Assembly (NCBI RefSeq): GCF_900107835.1
Contig: NZ_FNRG01000021.1
Span: 1 to 64,000, forward strand
DNA: 64,000 nucleotides
From: Oribacterium sp. KHPX15
GTDB taxonomy: Bacteria > Bacillota > Clostridia > Lachnospirales > Lachnospiraceae
Direction of reading: 5' to 3'
Below the pieces are notes generated by a model. It did not search any database and had not been told where the DNA came from. It worked only from the letters and a program-made list of their open reading frames with translations. Shown here in pieces: positions 9,104 to 16,992 of this stretch; the first letter of the stretch is position 1; every line of letters begins with the position of its first letter. Both the position numbers and the translations under genes were made by a program.

Positions 9104-9584
9104 TCATTTACATAGCTCCTCTATGTCCCTGATACAGGTTTTAATGCATTTTTCCCTGTCCGGAGCATCCTTATGTCTGTCAATGTAATCAAGGATTCTG
9201 ATGCATCCAAATATCCTGGCTCTCTCTGCTGTTTCTTTTACGGTAGCAGGATCTGACCCTTCCATATATATTTCCAAAGTCCTCAAGATTTTCAGGGGAT
9301 TCGTTTACATAGTCCGCAGCAGAACAGGCATCCAGAAGCTCGTAGACAACGCCATAGCTGTCGCCCACCCTGACAATGTCATAGGAAATCGCCGTGGGTA
9401 CGCCTTTTACAAAGGCCCATCTTGCCAGTTCCTTCTCCTTCCGGATGTCCTCCATGAGCACGAAGGGACGATATACTTTTACGATGGTATCCTCCGCAAT
9501 CCGGTAAACCTCACCGTGGGCACCTTCACCAATCTTTGGAGCACCATCGATATTTATCTGTCTTAAATTCTGCTTAATTTCCAT
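9104..9584 (-). pseudogene. Kinase-like (TIGR02172-type) gene remnant, frameshifted and shortened
   Basis: The N-terminal 100 residues from ATG 9584 carry a kinase-like glycine loop (KIGEGAHGEVYRI) and VAIK-like lysine region (DTIVKVYRP), then VVYELLDACSAADYV. This resembles the small kinase-like family TIGR02172. Around 9290 the reading frame shifts: the plausible C-terminal stretch (from MEGSDPATVKETAERARIF) continues in another frame to the stop at 9104. The catalytic-loop section expected between the two parts is missing, so this looks like an internal deletion plus frameshift. The family normally has roughly 250 residues; only about 160 codons remain. It is probably non-functional. Confidence 0.65.
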
Positions 9585-9643
9585 TTCAGCACTCCTCTAT
9601 ATGGTTTAGTCGGCGTCAATCAGTACTTGTATAATGACTTTGC

Positions 9644-9673
9644 AAAAAAAAGGCCCCGGCAACAGCCGGGACC
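9644..9673 (-). terminator. Rho-independent terminator after malic enzyme
   Basis: On the minus strand a GC-rich stem (GGTCCCGGC at 9673-9665 with GCCGGGGCC at 9660-9652, one G-T pair) with a four-base loop is followed by eight T residues. It lies 30 bases beyond the malic enzyme stop and closes the fumC-malic enzyme unit. Confidence 0.92.
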
Positions 9674-9703
9674 GCATAAGCTTAAATTATTGAATATGTA
9701 ACT

Positions 9704-10876
9704 TTAGATTCTTGCCACTCCTGACTTTCTTGCAGCCTCTGCTGTTGCCTTGGCTACGGCATCCTTTACACGTGGGTCAAATGCCTTCGGAAGGATGTAG
9801 TCAGCATTGAGCTCCTCATCGGATACAAGGCTTGCGATAGCCTTTGCGGCTGCGATCTTCATCTCATCGTTGATGTCAGATGCGCGAACATCCAGGGCTC
9901 CACGGAAGATTCCCGGGAAGCAGAGAACGTTGTTGATCTGGTTAGGGAAGTCTGAACGTCCGGTTGAAACTACTGCTGCGCCGGCTTCCTTTGCCTCATC
10001 AGGGAAGATCTCCGGTGTAGGGTTGGCACATGCAAAGATGATAGGATCCTTAGCCATGGTGCGGACCATTTCCTTTGTGAGTGTTCCAGGTGCGGATACG
10101 CCGATGAAGCAATCAGCTCCCTTGATAACCTCTGCAAGGGTTCCCTTCTCGTGGTTAAAGTTTGTGATCTTTGCCATCTCCTGCTTGATAGGATTGAGGT
10201 CTTCTCTTCCCTCATAGATGGCACCCTTACGGTCTGTCATGATAACGTTCTTGAGTCCCATAGCCATAAGAAGCTTAATGATGGCGATTCCGGCAGCACC
10301 TGCACCGGAAGTTACGATCTTGATATCCTCGATCTTCTTTCCTACTACCTTAAGTGCATTCATAAGACCTGCAAGAGTGATAACTGCTGTTCCGTGCTGA
10401 TCATCATGGAATATAGGAATATCGGAAACTTCCTTAAGCTTCTTCTCGATCTCGAAACATCTCGGAGCGGAAATATCCTCAAGGTTGATTCCGCCGAAGG
10501 AACCGAGAAGCATCTCTATTGTATGAACGATCTCATCAGGATCCTTGGAACGAACGCAGAGAGGAATAGCATCCACATCGCCGAACGCTTTGAAAAGTAC
10601 ACACTTTCCTTCCATAACCGGCATACCTGCTTCAGGTCCGATGTCGCCAAGACCCAGAACTGCGGTTCCGTCTGTTACAACGGCAACTGTGTTCCATCTT
10701 CTGGTAAGCTCATAAGACTTGTTAACATCCTTCTGGATCTCAAGACAAGGCTGAGCAACGCCCGGTGTATATGCGATAGATAGTGCTTCGGAAGAATCAA
10801 CTGCCGCTCTTGAAACAACCTCTATCTTGCCCTTCCACTCATAATGCTTCTCCAATGATACCTTTGCGTAATCCAT
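9704..10876 (-). CDS. Malic enzyme (malate to pyruvate, decarboxylating)
   Basis: A 390-residue bacterial short-form malic enzyme, which oxidatively decarboxylates malate to pyruvate and reduces NAD(P). Visible hallmarks are SIAYTPGVAQPC near residue 37, the TDGTAVLGLGDIG segment, the metal-binding FHDDQHGTA, the nucleotide-binding GAGAAGIAI and FACANPTPEI. The length is normal for the family without a phosphotransacetylase extension. AAGGAG precedes the ATG. It follows fumC by 73 bases and shares its direction, so fumarate hydration and malate decarboxylation are probably co-expressed. NAD versus NADP preference cannot be read reliably. Confidence 0.93.
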   Translation of the reverse strand: MDYAKVSLEKHYEWKGKIEVVSRAAVDSSEALSIAYTPGVAQPCLEIQKDVNKSYELTRRWNTVAVVTDGTAVLGLGDIGPEAGMPVMEGKCVLFKAFGDVDAIPLCVRSKDPDEIVHTIEMLLGSFGGINLEDISAPRCFEIEKKLKEVSDIPIFHDDQHGTAVITLAGLMNALKVVGKKIEDIKIVTSGAGAAGIAIIKLLMAMGLKNVIMTDRKGAIYEGREDLNPIKQEMAKITNFNHEKGTLAEVIKGADCFIGVSAPGTLTKEMVRTMAKDPIIFACANPTPEIFPDEAKEAGAAVVSTGRSDFPNQINNVLCFPGIFRGALDVRASDINDEMKIAAAKAIASLVSDEELNADYILPKAFDPRVKDAVAKATAEAARKSGVARI

Positions 10877-10949
10877 AATTTTTTCTCCTTTTATTTTGTA
10901 TTAGAATAGTCTGCATTAACTTGAGACCATGCCTTCCCGGCTATTATTT

Positions 10950-12314
10950 TCAAACCATCTTCTCCGGCCTAACCGTTTCGTCATATTGCTCTCCGGTTAA
11001 GAAACCGATAGAAAGAACAGCTTCACGAAGTGTTGTATTCTCTTCAAATGCCTTATGTGCGCATTTTGCTGCATTCTCATAGCCGATCACAGGGCTTAAG
11101 CAGGTTACAAGCATAAGGGAATTTTTGAGATTCTCCTCCATTTTGTCTTTCTTTGCCTTTATGCCTGACGCACAGTTCTTGTCAAAAGAAACTATACCAT
11201 CTGCAAGGAGCCTGATGGACTGCATCATGTTATAGGCGAGCACCGGCATGAAGACATTAAGCTCGAAGTTACCCTGGGATGCACCGATGCCTATGGTGGC
11301 ATCATTGCCCATAACCTGGATGGCAACCATGGTCATGGCCTCACACTGTGTAGGGTTAACCTTGCCCGGCATGATGGAGCTTCCCGGCTCGTTCTCAGGT
11401 ATGCTTATCTCACCGAGACCGCAGCGGGGTCCGTTGGCAAGCCATCTTACATCATTGGCGATCTTCATAAGATTTGCGGCAAGTCCCTTTAAAGCACCGC
11501 TTACGTAAACATATCCGTCCTTTGAAGTTAGTGCATGGAACTTGTTCTCGCTTGGCTTGAATTCCTGTCCGGTTATAGATGAAATCTCTTCACAGCATAT
11601 CCTGTCAAAACCCTCGGGACAGTTAAGACCTGTTCCTACGGCAGTTCCGCCTATGGCAAGCTTTCTGAGATGTGCTGAAGCCTCTAGGATCTGAGACTTT
11701 GACTCCTCAAGCATTCCTCTCCAGCCTGAAATTTCCTGGCTGAACCTGAGGGGTACCGCATCCTGAAGATGTGTGCGGCCGATCTTAATGATGTCTTCAT
11801 TTTCCTTTTCAAGACGCTTGAAGGTTTCTATAAGCGTGTCCACAGCCGGAATCAGATTCTCGTGTATGGCGATAACTGCAGCCATGTTCATGGCGGTGGG
11901 GAAAGTGTCATTGGAAGACTGGGACATATTTACATGGTCATTTGGATGAATGCTTACCTCCGGATGATCATGCACCGCAACATGGGCTATGACTTCATTC
12001 ATGTTCATGTTGGACTGGGTGCCGGAACCTGTCTGCCATACCTTAAGTGGAAACTCCTCCGGATATTTGTTATCCATGATATCTTCGCAGGCTCCTATGA
12101 TAGCTTCCGCTTTATCCTTAGCAAGCTTTCCAAGCTTCAGATTAGCACCTGCTGCCGCAGACTTAAGCACTGCAAATGCAAAAATAACCTCTCTCGGTAT
12201 AGTTTCTGTACCTATACGGAAGTTCTCAAGAGAACGCTCAGTCTGGGCTCCCCAGAAATGATCCGCCGGAACCTTTACTTCTCCCATTGTGTCATGCTCG
12301 ATCCTGTATTCCAT
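10950..12314 (-). CDS. fumC: Fumarate hydratase class II
   Basis: A 454-residue fumarase of the fumarase/aspartase superfamily, interconverting fumarate and malate. It has the substrate-binding GSGTQSNMNMNEV, the active-site region SSNDTFPTAMN, TAVGTGLN, and the superfamily signature GSSIMPGKVNPTQCE. I chose the ATG at 12314 because GAGGTGG lies five bases before it; an upstream GTG at 12323 would bury that ribosome site. A 23-bp inverted repeat lies 82 bases upstream. Confidence 0.95.
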   Translation of the reverse strand: MEYRIEHDTMGEVKVPADHFWGAQTERSLENFRIGTETIPREVIFAFAVLKSAAAGANLKLGKLAKDKAEAIIGACEDIMDNKYPEEFPLKVWQTGSGTQSNMNMNEVIAHVAVHDHPEVSIHPNDHVNMSQSSNDTFPTAMNMAAVIAIHENLIPAVDTLIETFKRLEKENEDIIKIGRTHLQDAVPLRFSQEISGWRGMLEESKSQILEASAHLRKLAIGGTAVGTGLNCPEGFDRICCEEISSITGQEFKPSENKFHALTSKDGYVYVSGALKGLAANLMKIANDVRWLANGPRCGLGEISIPENEPGSSIMPGKVNPTQCEAMTMVAIQVMGNDATIGIGASQGNFELNVFMPVLAYNMMQSIRLLADGIVSFDKNCASGIKAKKDKMEENLKNSLMLVTCLSPVIGYENAAKCAHKAFEENTTLREAVLSIGFLTGEQYDETVRPEKMV

Positions 12315-12395
12315 ATTTGCCACCTCATTTTTTTACTTCCATGCGAAATTCGAAATCTGATTTTGTGTTCCATAGTCAAATCCCGAAAAACAACA

Positions 12396-12418
12396 CTCAC
12401 ATCATAACATGATGTGAG
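12396..12418. promoter_or_regulatory. Perfect 10-bp inverted repeat upstream of fumC (operator candidate)
   Basis: CTCACATCAT and ATGATGTGAG form a perfect 10-bp inverted repeat with a three-base spacer. There is no T run, so a terminator is unlikely. It lies 82 bases before the fumC start. The minus strand reads TTGACG immediately upstream of the repeat, which could be a -35 element overlapped by a repressor site. The regulator is unknown. Confidence 0.45.
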
Positions 12419-12473
12419 CGTCAAAGTCGACATCTAATCATTTTGTGGGTAGCTTTCTGCAGAGAACCTGCAC

Positions 12474-12499
12474 GATAAGAACCGTCCCCAGTGGGTTAT
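12474..12499. repeat. Palindrome family A, degenerate half copy
   Basis: This stretch keeps the right half of the palindrome (AGAACCGTCCCCAGTGGGTTAT) but the left half is degraded. The end, CCGTCCCC(A/G)GTGGGTTAT, is shared with the copy at 23510-23554. It begins just after the resC stop codon (on the minus strand) in the gap before fumC. Confidence 0.6.
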
Positions 12500-12502
12500 G
12501 CT

Positions 12503-13333
12503 CTAGGCGTAGCTGTGTACTCCCGGAAGCAGGGTATTCACACCGATATATGTAAATATTACGCATATAAAGCCTATGATGGAAAACCAGGCAGCCCGTT
12601 TCTCTTTCCATCCGCTTCTGAGTCTCAGATGAAGATAGATAAAATAGATAAACCAGGTAACCAAAGACCAGGTTTCCTTCGGATCCCAGGACCAGTAGCT
12701 TCCCCAGGCATTTTCTGCCCAGATAGCTCCGGAGATCATGCAGAAACTAAGGAATAAAACGCCTAGACTTACAGCTCTGTAGCTTATGAGGTCAAGCTTC
12801 TCACCGGAGGGCACGTGTTGCTCAAAAAAAGCATTGGCAACTGATCTTGTACGAAGAAGATACATGATAGAAATGGCAAAGGAAACTCCAAAGGCACCAT
12901 AGGCTATGATGGCAGTGGATACGTGGAATCCCAGCCAATTGCTCCTGAGTGATGGCATGAGCTCATGTACCTCTTTACTCTGCATTGCGGCATAACCTAT
13001 CATCAGAAATATCACAGGAACGGAGAAGGTAGCCAATGCCTGAAACTTGTATTTGTATATAAAAATGATGGACACAAAGCATAAACCCCAGGCAAATGCA
13101 GACGCAAACTCATACTGGTTGGTGAGGGGAAGTCTTCCTGCATTTATACCTCTTATAAGCATCACAACAGTATGGAGAAGGAAGCCTGTAATCAAAGTTC
13201 CGTTTCCTAACTTTGTGACCTTAAGGTTTTTGAACACAAAGAAAACAAAAAAGAGGATCATGCTGACAAAATATAAAAGCATGGCCACCGTAAACAAGTT
13301 GTTTTCTAAATTAAAAAGTGTTTCACTTTTCAT
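12503..13333 (-). CDS. resC: Cytochrome c biogenesis protein ResC/CcsA (System II)
   Basis: A 276-residue polytopic membrane protein of the CcsA/ResC family. It presents heme for attachment to CXXCH motifs outside the membrane. The hallmark tryptophan-rich segment WGSYWSWDPKETWSL is at about residues 210-224. Conserved histidines in RSNWLGFHVS and near the C-terminal helices fit the heme-ligating positions. It overlaps resB by 11 bases, so the two halves of the ligase are co-translated. The obvious client in the window is NrfA, encoded next in line. Confidence 0.92.
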   Translation of the reverse strand: MKSETLFNLENNLFTVAMLLYFVSMILFFVFFVFKNLKVTKLGNGTLITGFLLHTVVMLIRGINAGRLPLTNQYEFASAFAWGLCFVSIIFIYKYKFQALATFSVPVIFLMIGYAAMQSKEVHELMPSLRSNWLGFHVSTAIIAYGAFGVSFAISIMYLLRTRSVANAFFEQHVPSGEKLDLISYRAVSLGVLFLSFCMISGAIWAENAWGSYWSWDPKETWSLVTWFIYFIYLHLRLRSGWKEKRAAWFSIIGFICVIFTYIGVNTLLPGVHSYA

Positions 13334-14651
13334 AGTTATTTCCTTTCAACTTCGCCTTAACTCTGTCAGCAAAAAGAATTCCGCTCTTACCGCCGCTTCC
13401 AAAGACCAAATATCCATCACCCTCCTGTTTCAACCATATTTTCTCCGGCTGAACATACAGAGAAAGGAATAATCCCAAAAGAAGAACCACACCACCCAAA
13501 AGTACAAAATAAGTGAAACTGTCCTTTTTGATCTGGATAAGCGTATAGTTTCTCGGGTTGTCAAATGTCACGGTATATTCGTCTATGGTCAGCTCTTCAC
13601 CTTCCATAAGTGTGTTCATCCCAAGTACCGAACCCTGGAAATAAACAATATACAGATAAGCAGGATTATTGAGTTTGGAGCTCAGGGTCAAGGGACCCTT
13701 TTCTCTGTCGTAATGATAATCGGGATAAAATGCCATGAATCCGATCTGCAGATCCGTTTTATCAGATACAGTCACATAATTCCCTGCTTCTACCGCTTCT
13801 TCCTGGAGAAGCTCGCCGTTTTCAAGTATGTGCATGTCTGCAGCCCATCCAGTGGAATTCTGAAAGAACTTCATTCCAAACAATGATGCAGGAGCATTGA
13901 CAGAAACACTGGCACTTTCCTTTGCACCCGTTGCTGCATTTCGAACTGTGATATCCGAGGTGTACTGTTCCACCGTATCATCAGCTCTCAGACCGATGTT
14001 AAAATCATCAATCTGAAGAATATAATCCGTATCTCCAATCTGTTTTGCATCTCCCGGTAGGCCATAAACGGTATACTCCACTTTAGTCATCTGCCCAAAA
14101 GAAAAACCCAGTATCAAAAGAAGCACTCCTATGTGAGTGATAAGCGGGCCTAAAAGTCCTGCCTTATGTCTGACTCCAACTATATAACTCTGCTTTGTTT
14201 CGGTTTGCTTTGTTTCGGATTGCTTTGTTCCGGATTGCCTCGAAAAACCCAGACTTTTCAGAAATGCCTCCGGGTCTTTTGAAAGTCTTCCGATATAGTG
14301 CGGACTGCTCTCTACTGAGACATTGTTTGAAATGCTGTTTTCATCCGGAAGATCTCCGAAGCTCTTCCACCTTTTTATAAGTGCCGGTGTCCTTAATATG
14401 GAGCAGGTAAAGAGATTGAGGCACAGGATGACAGTAAATGCCACGAACCACCAGCTGTGAAAAACATCGTCAAGACTCAGTGCCATTATCAGCCCCGCTG
14501 TTCTGTCGCCATATTGCTGCTGGTATAACTTCATGATCTGACCTTGTGGTATCACAGAACCTATGACACATCCGATGATCAAAAGTCCCAGTAAGACCAG
14601 GGCAAGCTTCATGGACGAAATGAATTTGTAGAATTTTTTAAAACCGTTCAT
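13323..14651 (-). CDS. resB: Cytochrome c biogenesis protein ResB/Ccs1 (System II)
   Basis: A 442-residue ResB-family protein, partner of ResC in heme transport and cytochrome c assembly. It has N-terminal helices (SSMKLALVLLGLLIIGCVIG, then the SVIPQ turn), a large extracytoplasmic domain and a last helix before KIWLKQEG. I chose the ATG at 14651 with GGGGATGGG just before it; the ATG at 14678 falls inside a strong inverted repeat. An insertion of repeated TKQSE/TKQTE pentads at about residues 130-145 is encoded by a 15-base tandem repeat. A hairpin separates this gene from nrfA, so resBC may have its own promoter. Confidence 0.9.
   Translation of the reverse strand: MNGFKKFYKFISSMKLALVLLGLLIIGCVIGSVIPQGQIMKLYQQQYGDRTAGLIMALSLDDVFHSWWFVAFTVILCLNLFTCSILRTPALIKRWKSFGDLPDENSISNNVSVESSPHYIGRLSKDPEAFLKSLGFSRQSGTKQSETKQTETKQSYIVGVRHKAGLLGPLITHIGVLLLILGFSFGQMTKVEYTVYGLPGDAKQIGDTDYILQIDDFNIGLRADDTVEQYTSDITVRNAATGAKESASVSVNAPASLFGMKFFQNSTGWAADMHILENGELLQEEAVEAGNYVTVSDKTDLQIGFMAFYPDYHYDREKGPLTLSSKLNNPAYLYIVYFQGSVLGMNTLMEGEELTIDEYTVTFDNPRNYTLIQIKKDSFTYFVLLGGVVLLLGLFLSLYVQPEKIWLKQEGDGYLVFGSGGKSGILFADRVKAKLKGNNYEK
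14191..14235. repeat. 15-base tandem repeat inside resB
   Basis: Three consecutive 15-base units (TGCTTTGTTTCGGTT and variants) encode the repeated Thr-Lys-Gln-Ser/Thr-Glu pentads of ResB. The repeats keep the reading frame. They may expand or contract without frameshift and place a hydrophilic linker in the protein. Confidence 0.7.
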
Positions 14652-14675
14652 ATCCCATCCCCAAATTTTTGCATA

Positions 14676-14743
14676 CATAAGTCCTACGCATTGCTTCGCT
14701 TACGAACTATCAGAATGCAATGTAGCCTGATGCAAGACTTATG
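14676..14743 (-). promoter_or_regulatory. Long imperfect inverted repeat in the resB leader
   Basis: CATAAGTC at 14676-14683 pairs with GACTTATG at 14736-14743, and inside it GCATTGC pairs with a GCAATG around 14716-14721. The 68-base element would fold into a long hairpin in the mRNA just upstream of the resB ribosome site. A TATAAT on the minus strand at 14754-14749 could be the -10 box of a separate resBC promoter. Its -35 is not convincing. It could be a regulatory leader or a small mobile repeat. Confidence 0.4.
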
Positions 14744-14758
14744 CTCTAATTATACAAT

Positions 14759-14786
14759 AAGAGAGGAGGAAAAATCCTCCTCTCTT
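14759..14786 (-). terminator. Hairpin between nrfA and resB
   Basis: AAGAGAGGAGGA and TCCTCCTCTCTT form a perfect 12-bp stem with a four-base loop, about 70 bases after the nrfA stop. On the minus strand only TTATTGTATAATT follows, so termination may be partial. It probably stabilises the nrfA message and reduces read-through into resBC. Confidence 0.65.
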
Positions 14787-14854
14787 TAGATATGCACTGA
14801 ATATTAGTTTAAGTCTATCAATAAGGCGCTATAAGCATTTCTCTTGGAAATCCA

Positions 14855-16114
14855 TCATACCTTGTGAGCCTGTATCTTCTCCATTGCCTGATTAATCATT
14901 TCCTCTGAGGTATCCAGACACTTATAAGCAAGCTCACTGTTGTGTGCGCCCTCTGCATTCTCAACGTAATCCCAGTCAAAGTACCACTCGGCATCACTGT
15001 AAATCTCACGAACTTCGTTTAATTCATCCTCTGTCCACTTGCCGCTCTGATTTGCTTCAACGAGAGCCTTCTTAAGCTCTACAAGCTTGTCCCCGACCTC
15101 ATCCTCACGGGCATGAACCTTCTCCTGGATGCCGTGAACGAATTCAACCATATCTGTACTTCCATGGCACTGAGCACAACTCTCAAGAAGGGTCTTACTC
15201 TCCAATGGACTAACAAGCTCATGTGATTTATAGGTACTTCCATCAGCTCTTGTAACTGTTTCCATATGACAGTCAGCACAGCTAAGCATCTTTCCATGCT
15301 TTCCTAAAAGGAATGTCTCGAATTCGGGATGCTGAGCCTTGAGCATCTTGGCGCCTGTAGATTCCTGTGTCCAGTCGGTGAAGCCGATTTCCTTATAGTA
15401 CTTAAGCTCCGGTTCAGGTCCCATGGTATCGAGACTGCTGTAAGGAACTGTACATTCAAGGATCTCCGGCTTGAAATAGTATTCTGTATGGCACTGACCG
15501 CAGGCAACATTCGCTGCATGGATGGAGCCAACATTATCACCAAGCGCGTCTGCCATATACTGATGGGTCACTGTAAGCTGTCCCATGGCTTCGTTATTAC
15601 CATGACAGTTATAGCAGCTGATGCCTTCATTCAGGGAGGCAAAAACCTCTTCAAAATCCTTGGTATAAGCATCAACACCTATATCATTGACCAGCTTGGT
15701 GAAGTTAACAGTCTTACAGGTAAGACAGTTGGCCTTTGCATGAGGTCTTGCTGTTTCATGAACATCATCAAGATCGTAGTAATGGCCTCTGGCACTCTTA
15801 TAGTCCTTTGCGAAACCGTAACCCTCATACAGTTCAACCAGATAAGGATCCTCTACGAGATAGTCAGTCTGATAATCATGCTTGCTGTTCAGTTTGATGG
15901 ACTCAACGATATCCGGAAAGACCTTTGCCCACTCATCTGCAGAAATGACTCCGTCCGGATTCGAAGCTTTCGGCGTCATTGCTGCCGCCTCCTGTTCAGT
16001 TTTGGCAACCTCCTGCTTCGGAATACTCATCTTGTACAGGTTTACAATCAGCCCGAACAACAGAAAGGGAACTGCCATGACTACCAACCAGTAATCTTTT
16101 AATAGCTTTTTCAT
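14855..16114 (-). CDS. nrfA: Ammonia-forming cytochrome c nitrite reductase, membrane-anchored
   Basis: A 419-residue pentaheme NrfA, which reduces nitrite by six electrons to ammonium outside the cytoplasmic membrane. Five heme motifs are visible. CLTCK at 130-134 has the diagnostic lysine ligand of the catalytic heme. CYNCH (167-171), CGQCH (205-209), CADCH (279-283) and CAQCH (313-317) follow. The N-terminus has an uncleaved-looking helix (about residues 9-27) without a signal-peptidase or lipobox site, so the enzyme is probably anchored by itself. No nrfH quinol dehydrogenase gene is next to it. I chose the ATG at 16114 behind GAGG. The System II genes resBC follow, and heme-synthesis genes precede. 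Confidence 0.95.
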   Translation of the reverse strand: MKKLLKDYWLVVMAVPFLLFGLIVNLYKMSIPKQEVAKTEQEAAAMTPKASNPDGVISADEWAKVFPDIVESIKLNSKHDYQTDYLVEDPYLVELYEGYGFAKDYKSARGHYYDLDDVHETARPHAKANCLTCKTVNFTKLVNDIGVDAYTKDFEEVFASLNEGISCYNCHGNNEAMGQLTVTHQYMADALGDNVGSIHAANVACGQCHTEYYFKPEILECTVPYSSLDTMGPEPELKYYKEIGFTDWTQESTGAKMLKAQHPEFETFLLGKHGKMLSCADCHMETVTRADGSTYKSHELVSPLESKTLLESCAQCHGSTDMVEFVHGIQEKVHAREDEVGDKLVELKKALVEANQSGKWTEDELNEVREIYSDAEWYFDWDYVENAEGAHNSELAYKCLDTSEEMINQAMEKIQAHKV

Positions 16115-16188
16115 GATAGACCTCAACTTTCCTAAGCCTACTATATCTTCAAGAAATCAATAATACTCAACAAGAAAAAACACGATCA

Positions 16189-16208
16189 TTTTTGTGCGCA
16201 CCAAAAAA
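16189..16208. promoter_or_regulatory. Palindrome upstream of nrfA (operator candidate)
   Basis: The 244-base gap upstream of nrfA contains GTGCGCAC at 16194-16201, an 8-bp perfect palindrome flanked by a T run on the left and an A run on the right. It lies about 80 bases before the nrfA start. No clear Fnr- or NsrR-like box was recognised. The rest of the gap is AT-rich with no other feature I could identify. Confidence 0.25.
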
Positions 16209-16358
16209 AGCGGATACCTACACTTATTTACAGTTTAAACCAAAGGAATGATTTTTTCCATACCTATCGACACCGAAATTTATTTTTATTGCATTCCGTT
16301 AAAGTTTGGTCCGGTTAAGCTATGACCTGTGCCAGCTTACCATTTCCAAGCTGAACTG

Positions 16359-16925
16359 TTATTCCTTTAGCATTTCTTCCAGGGCCTTCTTATATATTTC
16401 TTTTCTTTCCTTCTGGCTGTGAATCTCCTGCCGGATCCGGTTTCTGAGTTTGCCCATTTCGTCATTTATCTCGCCGATATTTTCAGGCAGACACTTTGAA
16501 ATCCTATCCCTAAGGTATTGTGTGACGAGTGGACTTTTTCCGCTGCTGCTGGCTGAGACCACAACATCTCCCTGCCGGTAGATTGCCGGAAAAATAAAAC
16601 TGCACTTTTCTTCCTCATCTACAGCATTTACAAGTATTCGTTCTTTTTTGCATAGTTCGGAAATGTGAGCATTGACCTCCCCATCCCCGGTGGCAACAAT
16701 CACCAGAAAATAATCCCTTGATTTTAACAAAAGATCCTCATCTTCAAACTCCTTTTCTTTCAGAACCGCAGCTTTAGGAAATTCATGTTTAAATTCCTTA
16801 GCTATCACAAAAACTTTAGCCCCGTAGGACAACATGGTTTCTGCTTTCCGAAGTGCAGTTGCTCCGCCTCCGATTATGAGAACCGCTCTGTTCTCCAGAT
16901 TGATCATTATAGGGAAATATGCCAT
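16359..16925 (-). CDS. Precorrin-2 dehydrogenase / sirohydrochlorin ferrochelatase (Met8/CysG N-domain type)
   Basis: A 188-residue protein with the NAD-binding Rossmann start VLIIGGGATALRKAE. It also has FPAIYRQGDVVVSASSSGKSP, the conserved core of the Met8/CysG N-terminal family, and the short dimerisation tail. It oxidises precorrin-2 to sirohydrochlorin and, in many members, inserts iron to make siroheme. The SUMT domain found in full CysG is absent; here that activity is in the hemC-cobA-hemD fusion. I chose the ATG at 16925 behind AGGAGAG. It supplies the siroheme used by the AhbAB decarboxylase encoded just upstream. Confidence 0.88.
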   Translation of the reverse strand: MAYFPIMINLENRAVLIIGGGATALRKAETMLSYGAKVFVIAKEFKHEFPKAAVLKEKEFEDEDLLLKSRDYFLVIVATGDGEVNAHISELCKKERILVNAVDEEEKCSFIFPAIYRQGDVVVSASSSGKSPLVTQYLRDRISKCLPENIGEINDEMGKLRNRIRQEIHSQKERKEIYKKALEEMLKE

Positions 16926-16992
16926 TCCGGTTTTCTCTCCTGTCGTAAATCTTTTCATCTATTGCTGCCGGTTAAGCTGCAATAATATGTCT

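Noticed and set aside
15329-16102. A 257-codon open frame on the plus strand opposite nrfA.
   Set aside because: It lies wholly antisense to a gene with five conserved heme motifs and shows no recognisable protein family.
16311-16978. CCGGTTAAGCT occurs at 16311-16321 and 16968-16978, flanking the precorrin-2 dehydrogenase gene like insertion repeats.
   Set aside because: Only 11 bases match and there are no terminal inverted repeats or transposase. The gene belongs functionally to the operon, so chance or minor duplication is more likely.
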